Positions 43,145 to 52,911 of a DNA stretch of 64,000 nt are shown here, piece by piece. The translations under genes and the position numbers were made by a program. The notes beneath the pieces are model-generated. The model was not told where the DNA came from and ran no database searches. It saw only the letters and a program-made list of their open reading frames with translations. Every line of letters begins with the position of its first letter. The first letter of the stretch is position 1. This stretch comes from JAAUTY01 sp964397305 (GTDB lineage Bacteria; Cyanobacteriota; Cyanobacteriia; Cyanobacteriales; Spirulinaceae), in assembly GCA_964397305.1 (NCBI GenBank), contig CAYNIP010000019.1, positions 1 through 64,000 on the forward strand. Direction: 5' to 3'.

Positions 43145-44710
43145 TTATTCACGCAGGGCAGCGGGTAGGTAGCGCACGAGCGTGAGCGGATCGACTCCGA
43201 GTTCCGTGTGGGCGGCTGCTGCGAGGCTGCCGGCCCGGGCGTGCCACCAAGCCGCCACCGCCGCGCGGTCGGTCGCGGCCGCTGCTCCCCCGGGCTGGGC
43301 CAGCAGTCCCCCGAGCAGGCCGGTCAAGACATCGCCGCTGCCCCCCCGCGCGAGGGCCGGGGTGCTGTCGGCGATCGCCCAGGTGGGGGCCTCGGGGCCC
43401 GCGATCACCGTCCGCGCCCCCTTCAGCAACACCGTTGCCTGGCTCTGGTTCACCGCTGCTCGCACGGCGGCGAAGCGATCGCTGGTTTCCAGGCCGGGAA
43501 ACAGTCGCCGAAACTCCCCCGCGTGGGGGGTCAAGATCAGGGGCCCCGGGCGATCCAGGGCTGGCCAGCGCGGCTGGGCCGCCAGCAGGTTGAGCCCATC
43601 GGCATCGAGCAACAGCGGCCCCGGCTCTGACACCAGGCCCGCGATCAGAGCCGGAACCTCGGGGGTGAGGCCGGGGCCGCAGGCGATCGCACTGAAGGCG
43701 CTTAAATCCAGCTCCGGGGGCAGGTGGGCGATGGCCCCAGTCGCCGTTTCGGGGCAGGCGATCACGAGGGCCTCGGGCAACTGGCTCACCAGCAGCGGTT
43801 TCAGCGCTGCTGGTGCGGCGATCGTCAGCATCCCCACCCCGCTCGCCCGCGCCCCCAGGCCCGTGAGGAGCACGCTCCCGGCAAAGCGCCAAGAGCCCGC
43901 GATCACCAGCAAATGCCCCTGCTGGTACTTGTGGGTCACGGCCGGACGCGGTAGAGGCGTGGCAGCGCGGGCGGCGGCCGGGGTCAACACTTGCTGGAGT
44001 GGTGGCCCGCTGAGGATGGCGGCGCGATCGCCGGCTGGAATCCCAAAGGGCAACAACTCCACCGACCCTAAGTAGGGCAGGGCCGCGTCTTGAAAACAGG
44101 CCTGCTTCCAAAGTCCCAGGCAAAACGTCCGGTCCGCCCGGAGCGCGCCCCCCAGCACCGCGCCCGTATCCGTGTGCAGGCCGGAGGGCAGGTCGATGCT
44201 GACTCGAGGAGCCCGCCCAGTATTGAGCGCCGCGACGGCGGCAGCCAAGTCATCGCTGAGGGGACGGGTGAGGCCGAGGCCGAAGAGACCATCAAGGAGC
44301 AGATCGCGATCGCCCCAGGCCTCCCAGGATTCAACACGCGCGATCCCCAGGGAGTCAGCATAGCGGGCGTGATCAGCGGTCAAAGGCTTCAACCCCGGCA
44401 AGGGCTGGTAACGGTTCACCGCATACCCCGCCAGATGCAGCTCCCGCGCCACCACGAGGGCATCACCGCCATTGTGGCCCGGCCCCACCAGCACCCCCAC
44501 CCGAGGGTACTGGGTTCGCGGGTACAGAGCTTGCAACCGCGCCGCCACCTGACTCGCCGCCTTTTCCATCAGGGCAGGCCCGGGCATTCCGGCCGCAAAC
44601 AGCCGCGCTTCGATCTGCTGCATCTGAGCGGCGGTGACAATCTCACAGGGTTCGGCTTCCCAGGGTTCAGCAAACACGTCAGGCTCCTTATGAATCGGGG
44701 GGTCTCTCAT
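43145..44710 (-). CDS. nnr: Bifunctional NAD(P)HX epimerase / ADP-dependent NAD(P)HX dehydratase
   Basis: This 521-aa enzyme repairs hydrated NADH and NADPH. The N-terminal YjeF epimerase domain (about 25-225) contains GPGHNGGDALVVARELH and IDLPSGLHTDTGAVLG. The C-terminal ribokinase-like dehydratase (about 245-515) contains HKYQQGHLLVIAGSWRFAGSV, ILTPHAGEFRRL and ARGGSGDVLTGLLGG with the catalytic Asp. The fusion is the standard bacterial Nnr arrangement and length. It starts with ATG 44710. It lies just upstream of thiM on the same strand. Confidence 0.94.
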   Translation of the reverse strand: MRDPPIHKEPDVFAEPWEAEPCEIVTAAQMQQIEARLFAAGMPGPALMEKAASQVAARLQALYPRTQYPRVGVLVGPGHNGGDALVVARELHLAGYAVNRYQPLPGLKPLTADHARYADSLGIARVESWEAWGDRDLLLDGLFGLGLTRPLSDDLAAAVAALNTGRAPRVSIDLPSGLHTDTGAVLGGALRADRTFCLGLWKQACFQDAALPYLGSVELLPFGIPAGDRAAILSGPPLQQVLTPAAARAATPLPRPAVTHKYQQGHLLVIAGSWRFAGSVLLTGLGARASGVGMLTIAAPAALKPLLVSQLPEALVIACPETATGAIAHLPPELDLSAFSAIACGPGLTPEVPALIAGLVSEPGPLLLDADGLNLLAAQPRWPALDRPGPLILTPHAGEFRRLFPGLETSDRFAAVRAAVNQSQATVLLKGARTVIAGPEAPTWAIADSTPALARGGSGDVLTGLLGGLLAQPGGAAAATDRAAVAAWWHARAGSLAAAAHTELGVDPLTLVRYLPAALRE

Positions 44711-45080
44711 CCCCCCTAGACATTACCCAAAAATTGCCTTGTCACCCTACTCGTAACCGGCTCCATCGCCCAGGTTTGGACCGGTCGCGTCAACGCCATC
44801 GCCCACGGAGCAGGGTCGCTCACCCCTCGCCGCTATCGATAGGCTGCATGGCTCCTCGAGAGGCCTTGCATGGTTCTAGTCGAGCAGCCCGCCTAGGGTA
44901 GAGAGAGTTGTGTCGTACATCCAAGACCTGCCATGTTACTCCGCGCTCGCCCCCTCTTTTTAGCCCTGAACCCAGAAGCGGGTGCTCGAAGGGCGATCGC
45001 CCGCTGCTGGCGCTTCAGCCGCTTCTACGGTCGCTACCTCGCCACCCCCGTGCAGTCTCGCCGCTCCCTCGATTAGTCCC
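44711..45080. other. Spacer between nnr and the putative lipoprotein gene
   Basis: No strong gene is visible apart from a doubtful 47-codon frame at 44933. No named repeat or RNA is recognised. Confidence 0.4.
44933..45076 (+). CDS. Possible small basic protein (47 aa)
   Basis: ATG 44933 opens a 47-codon frame encoding an Arg-rich, partly hydrophobic peptide (MLLRARPLFLALNPEAG..., then RFYGRYLATPVQS) ending 5 bp from the convergent lipoprotein gene. No good ribosome-binding site is visible. It may be chance in high-GC DNA; I report it because the residue pattern is not obviously a shadow of another gene. Confidence 0.2.
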   Translation: MLLRARPLFLALNPEAGARRAIARCWRFSRFYGRYLATPVQSRRSLD

Positions 45081-45764
45081 CTACTCCGCCTCGACGGCCA
45101 CAACATCATCCGCCACAACGGCCCATGCCCCCCCTCGCCAGGCCTTGACGATCACCCGCTTGTAACCATCCGGCGTGTAAATTTCCGTCGTTTCCCGCAC
45201 CAGCACCGGCTCGCCTTCCTGGAACTGGTACTCTCCGAAAACGTAAGTGTTTGCACTCACCCGCTGGAAGGATTGGAGCACTTGGCGCTCGGCATCCACC
45301 GTCGGCGATGTCACAGTCTCTTCTAAAGCTTCCTGGCGCTCGAACAGCCCCGTCTCAGGGTTGTAGAGCCAATAGTGGTAGGGAATATTGGGGGATGCGG
45401 GCAAAAACTGCGGCAGGCGTAGGTCCTGGAAGCCGTTGAAGTCCAAATCCTCGATCACCAAACCAGCCTGCACGAGGTCAGGAAACTGGGTCTCCAGCCC
45501 CGTGAGCCGCTGGCGGGGCGTCTCGGCCGTGCCGACGTAAATGGCGATCGCCTCCACCTGGGCCTGATCCTCCACCACCGTTCCTTCCAGCACCAAGGTG
45601 AACGGAGGTAGGGTCGGGTGGATAACCGCTTCAACCCGCCATTGAGCGGCCTCCTGGCCCGCCGCTGGGCCGGCACAACTGGCCAGCGTCGCCGCCGTCA
45701 CGGTCAAAATCGGGGCCAGGCCATGGCGCAGCCAGGACTGCCAAGTTCTCAGTTGCATCATCAT
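45081..45764 (-). CDS. Putative lipoprotein, XAC2610-like
   Basis: A 227-aa exported protein. The N-terminus has Arg residues, a hydrophobic stretch and a lipobox LASC (about residue 30), predicting a lipid-anchored protein. The mature part is beta-rich with a DLDFNGFQDLRL motif and a YHYWLYNPETGLFERQEAL segment. These resemble the XAC2610/FG-GAP-type modules found in some secreted proteins with a calcium-binding-like acidic turn. ATG 45764 (first of three ATGs) is preferred to a TTG upstream. It lies 234 bp after cupA on the same strand. The function is unknown. Confidence 0.7.
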   Translation of the reverse strand: MMMQLRTWQSWLRHGLAPILTVTAATLASCAGPAAGQEAAQWRVEAVIHPTLPPFTLVLEGTVVEDQAQVEAIAIYVGTAETPRQRLTGLETQFPDLVQAGLVIEDLDFNGFQDLRLPQFLPASPNIPYHYWLYNPETGLFERQEALEETVTSPTVDAERQVLQSFQRVSANTYVFGEYQFQEGEPVLVRETTEIYTPDGYKRVIVKAWRGGAWAVVADDVVAVEAE

Positions 45765-45998
45765 CGCTCGGGGCCTGTGCCTCTGGGTAAACCTTCTGAA
45801 GTCTAGCTTCAACGGCCCATCCCCAAAACCCGGTTTCGGCGCGAAATCCCTAGATTAGCACCCGCTCTCCAGCAGGCGAAGTCGTGACGACAAGGGGTTT
45901 CAGGCAGGTTCATCGTGGGGGCCCCAGTCCTCCCCCTCTGAATTTCCGGACAGGACTGCGAGATCAGGCAACCCGGCTCGACCCAACTCCTCCCACCA

Positions 45999-47300
45999 CT
46001 AGCGGTAATCCTGGCGCTGAATATCCCGCAGGCGCGCTTCCGGGCGTTTGAAGCGATCCAACTGCGCCTCAAAAAAGCGACGATTGGTAAGACGGTGCTT
46101 CGGATTCGGATCATCCAGGGGATAGAGGAGAGCAACCCGCAGTGCTTGGATCACGGCTGAGGTAACGTTGTACATCGAGCGCTGAAACGTAATACCAAGC
46201 TGAATCAGCACATCATCTTCACCGCGACAATACTGCTGGTAATAGTCCTGCAAATAGGGCGGCAAAAAGTGCAGCATATCCTGCATAAGCAACGTTGGCG
46301 GAATGCCGGCCGTCCCGACGGGAAAGACATCGGCGTAGAGAATGCCATAGTGAAAATCTTTCTGCTCTGCGGGCACTTGCTTCGCCTGAGCATTGTAGGA
46401 CTTCGTGCCCCGAAAGGGAGCAGTGCGGTAAAAAACCGCTTCTACATAGGGTAAGGCCGCTTCGTAGAGCCACATAAATCCCTTGGACTTGGGGATAATC
46501 TCGTAGCATTCACCGTCGATGTAGACATGGTGATAAATCGGGCGACCGGCCGCGATAAAGATGGCGTTGACGAGAAAATTCATGGCGTCAGGAACTGTCT
46601 TGAAGTCGCCCGCATCGTAGCGATCGCTCATCTCAAAAAAGACCGGAGCCATGACCTCCCAAAATAGACCCAAATTCGCATAGTAAGACAGTTCCCGCAC
46701 CTTCTCGTAGAACATAGTCGGGAAAAGTTTGTACAGGCCCAGCATCACCGGACTGCGTTTGAAATAAGCCCGAATGGCTCGGTCCGTATGGGCGATATAC
46801 TCCTCGCTCTCGAGGTAGTCATAAAACTGCCCCCCCATCCCTTGATGCCAAAGCATGGCTCGCATACAGGCTTCGGCAAATTCCATATTGATGCGATCAT
46901 GCCAGAGGTGATGGAGCAGCTTGGGGAGGGGGCGCTTCAGCTCCCCCTGAGCCATGAATTCCAGCAGTTCGGGGTGAGCTGAGGCGGCCCCTTTTTGCCA
47001 AACCCGATAATCCGCGTTATCCCCGGCATAGTGGTTAGGTAAGTCGAGGTACTCCTGCGGTAAGAAGTACTTGAAAAAAGGAACTGGATCGAGAAAAACC
47101 CGTTCCGCGATGTAGAGCAAGTCCCGCCAATAGAAGTCCATCGGTACAGCATAGGCCTTGTAGATCCCAATGATTTGCATCAGGTTCTCAGGGGTGTCTG
47201 GCAGCATCGATCCACCTGACTCAAGACGATGCACGACATCGGCAAATTCGTGGTTTGAGGGGGGCAGGATAACGTTATCTTTCGGCAGGGCTTGGATCAT
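45999..47300 (-). CDS. cupA: CO2 hydration protein CupA (ChpY) of the NDH-1MS complex
   Basis: A 433-aa subunit of the thylakoid NDH-1MS complex that converts CO2 to bicarbonate in an energy-driven carbonic-anhydrase-like reaction. Family hallmarks are PENLMQIIGIYKAYAVPMDFYWRDLLYIAERVFLDP, the LPQEYLDLPNHY region, HHLWHDRINMEFAEACMRAML and a His/Cys-rich HHVYIDGECYEI stretch. Length fits CupA (about 430-440) better than CupB. ATG 47300 is chosen over an upstream in-frame start. It is the third gene of ndhF3-ndhD3-cupA. The fasciclin-domain gene cupS, which follows in several cyanobacteria, is not present downstream. Confidence 0.92.
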   Translation of the reverse strand: MIQALPKDNVILPPSNHEFADVVHRLESGGSMLPDTPENLMQIIGIYKAYAVPMDFYWRDLLYIAERVFLDPVPFFKYFLPQEYLDLPNHYAGDNADYRVWQKGAASAHPELLEFMAQGELKRPLPKLLHHLWHDRINMEFAEACMRAMLWHQGMGGQFYDYLESEEYIAHTDRAIRAYFKRSPVMLGLYKLFPTMFYEKVRELSYYANLGLFWEVMAPVFFEMSDRYDAGDFKTVPDAMNFLVNAIFIAAGRPIYHHVYIDGECYEIIPKSKGFMWLYEAALPYVEAVFYRTAPFRGTKSYNAQAKQVPAEQKDFHYGILYADVFPVGTAGIPPTLLMQDMLHFLPPYLQDYYQQYCRGEDDVLIQLGITFQRSMYNVTSAVIQALRVALLYPLDDPNPKHRLTNRRFFEAQLDRFKRPEARLRDIQRQDYR

Positions 47301-47394
47301 GATGGTAGCAGGGTAGGGATGAGCAGGCTGACGATAAACTTTCGCGAGCCATGAAAGTCTAGATCTCACCTTTGGAGGCAGCCAAACTGGAGTC

Positions 47395-48906
47395 CTAGCT
47401 CGGTTGGTGAACTTTCAAGCTGGCCGTCAGGGGCGGTTGTTCGGTCGTAGAAAGCTGGGCAACTAGCGCTGTTGTCGTCGGCTGAATCCAGCGCACTAAC
47501 CAGTTGGGCTGAAGGCCGAGGACGAGAATGATCCCGACTAAAATTAGGGCTGGCAGGCGCTCCGAGAGCACCACTTTTGGGTAGTAGGCGAGGGCATTGT
47601 TCAGCTTGCCAAAACAGGTGCGGTTAATCAGAATCACAAAGTAGACGGCTGTGAGGCCCGAGGCAATGATGCAGACGAGGGTTGGTACGGGGAAGCGGGT
47701 AAAGCTGCCTTGGAAAACGATGAATTCAGCCGCGAAGCCGACCAGGCCGGGAATACCGGCGCTCGCCATGCCAGCAACAATCAACAAGGCACTGGTGAGG
47801 GGAAGACCACGAACGGGGTTCATCAAACCGTTTAATACGTCGAGGTCACGGGTTCCCGCTTTGCGCTCGATGATGCCTACTAGAAAGAAGAGCAGTGCCA
47901 GAATCAAGCCGTGGCTCAACATTTGGGCTACAGCTCCCAGGACACTCAGCTTTGTTCCGGCCGCCGCTGCCACCAAGATGTAGCCCATGTGACCGATAGA
48001 GCTATAGGCCACCATGCGCTTGATGTCTTTTTGGGCGATCGCGCTCAAGGACCCATACAACACGCTCACGGTCCCCACCGTTGCCAAGCCCGGCGCGACG
48101 AAGGCCCAGGTTTCCGGAAACAGTTGTAAGCCAAACCGGACCAGACCATAGGTTCCCAGTTTTGCCAAAATTCCACCCAACAGGATGGCAGTTGCAGGGG
48201 AAGCTTCCACATAAGCATCCGGCATCCAGGTATGCAGCGGCACGAGGGGAATCTTGATCCCAAAGCCGATGAGTAGGGCTGCGAGCAGAACTAACTGCGT
48301 CTTGAGCCCCAGGCCCTGAGTGGTGAGCAGGTCATAGTCAAAGCTGGCTGAATCGCTCAGGAAGGCTAGGCCGAGAAAAGCTGCCAACACTAGCAGTCCA
48401 GAAACGGCTGTATAGAGCAGAAACTTAATCGCCGCATAGCCCCGTTTCGGACCGCCCCAGATGCTAATCAGAAGATAGAAGGGTACAAGTTCTAACTCGT
48501 AGAACAAGACAAATAGCAAAAGATTTTGAGCTGTCAGGGCTCCTGTGACCCCCGCATTGATCAGCAAAATCAGGCTGTAGTAAAGGCGGGGTCGCTCACT
48601 GGAATCTCCGCTGGTATAGAGGGCGATCGCCGTCAGGAGCGTACTCAGCACGAGCAGCGGCAGGGAGAGACCATCGACGGCGAGGCTGTAACTCAAACCA
48701 ATCGGCTCCGCCCAAGGATGGTATTCCTGAAACTGCCAACTCCCGTTGCTGAGGTCAAATTGGCTGAGCAGGTAGCAGTTCAGGAGGAAGAGGAGGAGTG
48801 TAATGGCTCCAGCCACGGACCGCAGGCGGGTTGCTGGCCAGGTAGCTGGGAGCAGTAGCAGTAAGACGGCCCCGAGGAGGGGAAGCCAGAGGAGAAGACT
48901 CAGCAT
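47395..48906 (-). CDS. ndhD3: NDH-1 subunit NdhD3 (CO2-uptake type)
   Basis: 503 aa, an antiporter-like proton-pumping membrane subunit with about 14 hydrophobic helices. The conserved Glu of LFYELELVPFYLLI, the broken-helix Lys/His region PLVPLHTWMPDAYVEASPATAILL, and IAQKDIKRMVAYSSIGHMG are all present. Position between ndhF3 and cupA identifies it as the D3 rather than the respiratory D1 form. It lies 83 bp downstream of ndhF3 and 95 bp upstream of cupA, so the three form an operon of the kind induced by low CO2. Confidence 0.93.
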   Translation of the reverse strand: MLSLLLWLPLLGAVLLLLLPATWPATRLRSVAGAITLLLFLLNCYLLSQFDLSNGSWQFQEYHPWAEPIGLSYSLAVDGLSLPLLVLSTLLTAIALYTSGDSSERPRLYYSLILLINAGVTGALTAQNLLLFVLFYELELVPFYLLISIWGGPKRGYAAIKFLLYTAVSGLLVLAAFLGLAFLSDSASFDYDLLTTQGLGLKTQLVLLAALLIGFGIKIPLVPLHTWMPDAYVEASPATAILLGGILAKLGTYGLVRFGLQLFPETWAFVAPGLATVGTVSVLYGSLSAIAQKDIKRMVAYSSIGHMGYILVAAAAGTKLSVLGAVAQMLSHGLILALLFFLVGIIERKAGTRDLDVLNGLMNPVRGLPLTSALLIVAGMASAGIPGLVGFAAEFIVFQGSFTRFPVPTLVCIIASGLTAVYFVILINRTCFGKLNNALAYYPKVVLSERLPALILVGIILVLGLQPNWLVRWIQPTTTALVAQLSTTEQPPLTASLKVHQPS

Positions 48907-48988
48907 GGTGTTTTGCGATTCGGTAGGGAGGGGGGAGGACGCGCGTGATCGTCAACCTTGGGCCTGGGAACTGGTAGACCCTAGGGCT

Positions 48989-50851
48989 TTAGGGAGAAAA
49001 AACGAGGGAGATTTGATCCAACAGGGGATAGCAAGCAAAAATTCCGAAGATGGCAATACTTAGAACAATGGAGAGAGCATAAAACTGAGTTTGACCCGAG
49101 GTGTTGTAGCGTAGCGTTTGACCGCTGAACATGGTAGCCAGACCCACCAGGTTGACAACACCATCGACGATGAAGCGGTCGATCCAGTAGATGACATTGG
49201 ACACAGCAGCGATCGCGAAAACAATCGTGAGCTTGTACAGCTTGGCCGTGTAGAGGTCATAGGCAAAAAAGTCCTGAACAGCTGGTGAACTGAGTTGGAT
49301 CGGTAATTGGGCCCGCCGGAGACCGTAGAAAAGACCCCCGAGCCCTGTACCCAGCAGTGTTGAACCAACCAGCGCCAAGGCCGGAGCCCCCAAAACGGCG
49401 GCACGACTGGGTAGCAGGTTCAGCTCTGCCAGCACGAGGGGCAGATGAAGGGCAAAGCCCATGAGGCTGGTCATGGGTAGTACCAGGGGCCAGAGGCCTT
49501 CGGGCGATCGCCGTGTAAAGTCCGTCGGCTCCCCGAGAAACAGCAGCCCAAACAATCGCGCCATGCTGAAGGCGGTCAGGCCGTTCACCCCTAAGAGCAG
49601 GGCAAACAACCCCCAGGCCTCCTGAGCCAAGTTCGTCGCCAGTTGGGTGAGGGACCAGAAGCCCCCTAAGGGGGGCAGAGCGACGAGGGAAGCGGCGCCG
49701 ACGAGGTAGCAGATAGCCGAGACCGGACGGCGCGACCAGAGCCCCCCGTACTGGGTAACGTCTTGGGAAATATTGTTGAGCACGATGCCACCGATGCTCA
49801 TCACTAGGAGCGCCATGGCGATCGCATACGTCAGCAACAGTGCTAGAGCCACCTCATTTTGACCCAGGCCCACCGTCACGAAGATCAAGCCCATGTAGGC
49901 ACTGGTAGCGTAGGACAGGATGCGCTTAAGGTCGATCTGGGCGATCGCGATCAAGGACGCCCCCAAGGCCGTCACCGCCCCAATCACAATGGCAGCATCC
50001 AGACCAACGGGAGAGAGGGCCAACACCGGCTGAATCTTAATCAGCACCCAAGCCCCTGTGGATACCACCACCGTATTGCGGAGAATCGTGGCGGGGACCG
50101 GGCCCTCCATCGCCTCATCCAGCCAGAGGTGCAGCGGAAACTGGGCACACTTGGCCAAGGGGCCGGTCAAGAGCGCCAGACCGAGCAAGGTCGCGACCCA
50201 GGGCTCTAGGTCAGCCGTCGCAGCCCAACGCGCCAGCTCATCGAAGTTCCACGTTCCTGCTAGAGGCAACAGCGCCACCACGCCCATCAACAGCACCAAG
50301 TCGCCCACCCGCTTAGTGAGGAAAGCATCGCGTGCTCCCGTCACCACCAAGGACTGGTTAAACCAGTAGCCAATCAGGAGATAGGTTCCCAGGGTGAGAA
50401 TTTCGAGCACGACATAGCTGAAGAAGAGAGAATTGATCAATACCAGGCTACACATCCCCGCTTCAAACATCGCCAGCAGCGAGTAAAAGCGAGCCCAGCC
50501 CCAGTCCATTTCCAGATAGCCAATGGCGTAGATCTGGGCCAACAAATTGAGGCCTGTCACCAAGACCGCTGCCCCGGCCGTGACCGCCGATACTTTGAGG
50601 TCCAGGGGAATCGTTAGGTCCGCTGCCTGGAGCCACGTCAGGGACAGCAACTGCGGCGGGCGATTCCAAACTTCCCGCAGGGCTAGGATGCTGTGCAGGA
50701 AAGCGAGCCCCGTGGCGATGATGTTGATATAGCCGGCCGGGCGGGGGCCGGTGCGGCGAATCAACCCCGGCGACCAGGGAATGGCCAGCAGAGCGCCGAT
50801 CAGGGCGTAGCAGGGGATCAACCAGGCAGTCTGGCTAAAGAAAGATGACAT
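48989..50851 (-). CDS. ndhF3: NDH-1 subunit NdhF3 (CO2-uptake type)
   Basis: 620 aa, the distal antiporter-like subunit of NDH-1MS. Hydrophobic helices run throughout. Key motifs are LEMDWGWARFYSLLAMFEAGM, LTKRVGDLVLLMG, the CAQFPLHLWLDEAMEGPVPATILRNTV broken helix, and IAQIDLKRILSYATSAYMG. The C-terminal amphipathic extension (YDLYTAKLYKLTI...IYWIDRFIVDGVVNLVG) is typical of NdhF. It is the first gene of the CO2-uptake operon. The upstream 430-bp spacer should hold the promoter and any CcmR/NdhR operator, but I could not identify the operator with confidence. Confidence 0.93.
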   Translation of the reverse strand: MSSFFSQTAWLIPCYALIGALLAIPWSPGLIRRTGPRPAGYINIIATGLAFLHSILALREVWNRPPQLLSLTWLQAADLTIPLDLKVSAVTAGAAVLVTGLNLLAQIYAIGYLEMDWGWARFYSLLAMFEAGMCSLVLINSLFFSYVVLEILTLGTYLLIGYWFNQSLVVTGARDAFLTKRVGDLVLLMGVVALLPLAGTWNFDELARWAATADLEPWVATLLGLALLTGPLAKCAQFPLHLWLDEAMEGPVPATILRNTVVVSTGAWVLIKIQPVLALSPVGLDAAIVIGAVTALGASLIAIAQIDLKRILSYATSAYMGLIFVTVGLGQNEVALALLLTYAIAMALLVMSIGGIVLNNISQDVTQYGGLWSRRPVSAICYLVGAASLVALPPLGGFWSLTQLATNLAQEAWGLFALLLGVNGLTAFSMARLFGLLFLGEPTDFTRRSPEGLWPLVLPMTSLMGFALHLPLVLAELNLLPSRAAVLGAPALALVGSTLLGTGLGGLFYGLRRAQLPIQLSSPAVQDFFAYDLYTAKLYKLTIVFAIAAVSNVIYWIDRFIVDGVVNLVGLATMFSGQTLRYNTSGQTQFYALSIVLSIAIFGIFACYPLLDQISLVFSP

Positions 50852-51282
50852 GGACGAGTTCCTCGGTGGGGTCGTAGGTCTAGGGGGAACCGAACTGCAC
50901 GGAATAAACAGTTTTAGAATAGGGTGTCGGGGTGGCCTGAGGCCATGAGCCCAACTTTAGTAGGAGTCTAAGCAGGGCCTCGGGTTGCTAATTCCCCGGA
51001 ATTGGCGATCGCCCCGCAGGATTAACCAACGGACTCAGTTGACAGACACAACGATTAAAAATCCCGGGGAATCTCAAGGCTGGGCTGACAATAAAAAACC
51101 CGCCCCCCTTGGTTTTGTTGAATTTCGCTTATTGCTCCTAAGTCTAAAAAAATCTTTACATTGACTCATCTATCAGGGGGTAGATTGGGGTCACAGTGAA
51201 AAATTCTCGCTGGCAGCGTGGCTCCGTCGCGACGCATTCCTGCTGTGAGGATACTCCCCCACTGCCCCTCTCCCCTCCTCCC
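50852..51282. other. Spacer upstream of ndhF3
   Basis: No gene. The region probably contains the ndhF3 promoter (AT-rich stretch near 50905-50925) and the 3' region of the pentapeptide gene. A short hairpin-like CCCGGGGA/TCTCAAGG stretch near 51065 is not convincing. Confidence 0.45.
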
Positions 51283-52155
51283 TCACAACCCTGACGTAGC
51301 TGTAGCTCGGCCAGCCGCATGGGCTGTGCCATCTGGCATGATCGCGCCGCTAAGGTTGGCGCCGCTGAGGTCAGCTCCTTCCAGGTTGGCCCCACGCAAG
51401 TTGGCGCCACTGAGGTTAGCGCCGTGCAAGTTAGCGCCGTGCAAGTTAGCGCCACTCAAGTTGGCCCAGGTGAGTAGTGAGTGGCGGAGATCAGTCCCAT
51501 TCAGACTAGCGCCGCTGAGGTTGACACTGGAGAGCTGAAGGCCACTGAGAATATAGCCAGCCAGGTTCACTTGGGGGGCAATCAGGTAGGCCCCCACCGT
51601 GCTGGGATCAAACTGAGGGGGAAACAGGGTTTCGGCACTGTAGAGGGCTCCACTCAAGTTCGCCCCCGTGAGGTTCGCCTCCCGGAGGTCGGCATCGTAG
51701 AGATAGCTGCGGCTGAGGTTGGCCGCCGTCAGGTCCGCATCCGTCAGCCGGGCTCCCATCAATTGGGCGCTGAGAAGGTTGGCTTGGCGGAGGTTGGCGC
51801 TGCTAAGGTCACAGCCGATGAGGTTGGTGAGCATTAGCAAGCTGCCGATCAACTCGGCGCCCGTGCAGCGTGCCAAGTTTAAGGTAGCGCCGCTGAGGTT
51901 GGCATCGTTGAGGATCGCGGTGCTCAGGTCGGCCCGGCTCAGGTCGGCTCCTTCTAGATCGCTGGTGGCTAGGTTGGAGCCGATGAGCGTGCAGTTGCTG
52001 AGGTTTGCCCCGGCTAGGCGCATGGCGACTAATTCGGCATAGCTAAAGTCTGCGCCGCTGAGACTACAGCCGCCAAGGTCTACCGCCGTAAGGTCACAGT
52101 CGCTGAAGTCGCGATCGCCTGCACCGTACTGCCCAAGAAGTTCTGCCCGGTTCAT
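51283..52155 (-). CDS. Pentapeptide-repeat protein
   Basis: A 290-aa protein made almost entirely of A(D/N)LXX repeats, predicted to fold as a right-handed quadrilateral beta-helix, with a short helical cap (MNRAELLGQYGAGDR) and one interruption near residues 165-180 (SAETLFPPQFD). Such proteins are abundant in cyanobacteria and mostly uncharacterised; a few bind gyrase or act in thylakoid or glycolipid processes. The last repeats (GANLHGANLHGANLSGANL) are nearly identical, reflecting recent unit expansion. ATG 52155 is chosen because the upstream in-frame sequence lacks repeats. Confidence 0.9.
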   Translation of the reverse strand: MNRAELLGQYGAGDRDFSDCDLTAVDLGGCSLSGADFSYAELVAMRLAGANLSNCTLIGSNLATSDLEGADLSRADLSTAILNDANLSGATLNLARCTGAELIGSLLMLTNLIGCDLSSANLRQANLLSAQLMGARLTDADLTAANLSRSYLYDADLREANLTGANLSGALYSAETLFPPQFDPSTVGAYLIAPQVNLAGYILSGLQLSSVNLSGASLNGTDLRHSLLTWANLSGANLHGANLHGANLSGANLRGANLEGADLSGANLSGAIMPDGTAHAAGRATATSGL

Positions 52156-52440
52156 AGCGCCCGTTGCCTTGATTCGCTCTTTGAACCTATTATGGCGGTC
52201 GGCGTGGCGCTTGGCGTCCGTGCAATCGAGTATTACCGACCGGTTCAGGGTTATGGACCGAGGCAGACCGTATTCCCGGCGCCACGCAGGCCGCACCCGC
52301 TAGCGGCCGGAGACCTCAGGCCACGGGAGCTATGCTGTCATCGTCAATCTTCTCCATGTCTCCTCAAGGGTGTGATAGAAGGGCAACACCCTAGAAAGAG
52401 TAGTCGTCTAGCGCTGGCTGAGCAGTGCCGCAGCGATCGG

Positions 52441-52911
52441 CTAGCTGGAACGGTCATGGTCTTTGATCGACTGAGCGCGCACGATCTTGGAGCCCGCTTT
52501 CAGGCGATAATGCACCCACTGATGCACGGTTTTGTACGGCACCACTAAGCCGAGGTGAGTTTCTAGCCATTTCACGATCGCACCGTAGCTCTCGAAGCCC
52601 TCGCCCTGTTCCAAACGCTCTTGCAGCGCCTTTTGCGCCCAGTCTGGCAAGCTAGGCTGGCGACCCGTTCTGGGTTTATGGCTCAAGAGGGTTTTAATGC
52701 CGCCTTCTCGATAGCACCGGGCCCATTTCTGGAGTGTAACGCGATGACGGCCGAGGAGTTTGGCCGCCTGTTGCATACTGCTCGCTTGCCCGCTTTTGAG
52801 CAGATAGAGGAACTGCACCCTTTCCCGATCTGAGGGGGTCTTTTGCCGGTGCAGCAAGCTTTTGAGTTCCTCGACTTCTTCCTGGATCTCCAGTTGACAG
52901 ACTCCTGGCAT
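52441..52911 (-). pseudogene. IS630-type transposase N-terminal remnant
   Basis: 156 aa with helix-turn-helix and winged-helix domains like the N-terminal half of IS630-family transposases: RERVQFLYLLKSGQ, AAKLLGRHRVTLQKWARCYREGG, GRQPSLPDWA and the WVHYRLKAGSKIVRAQS end that normally leads into the DDE domain. After the stop no DDE-containing frame follows in any phase within 280 bp. It is therefore either the first half of a decayed two-frame element or a stand-alone regulator derived from one. Clear terminal inverted repeats were not found. Confidence 0.7.

Noticed and set aside
50900..51100. CcmR/NdhR operator upstream of ndhF3
   Set aside because: Expected on biological grounds, but I could not identify a convincing operator sequence by eye.
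51300..51480. Short tandem DNA repeats
   Set aside because: They are the coding periodicity of the pentapeptide-repeat protein, not an independent repeat array or CRISPR.
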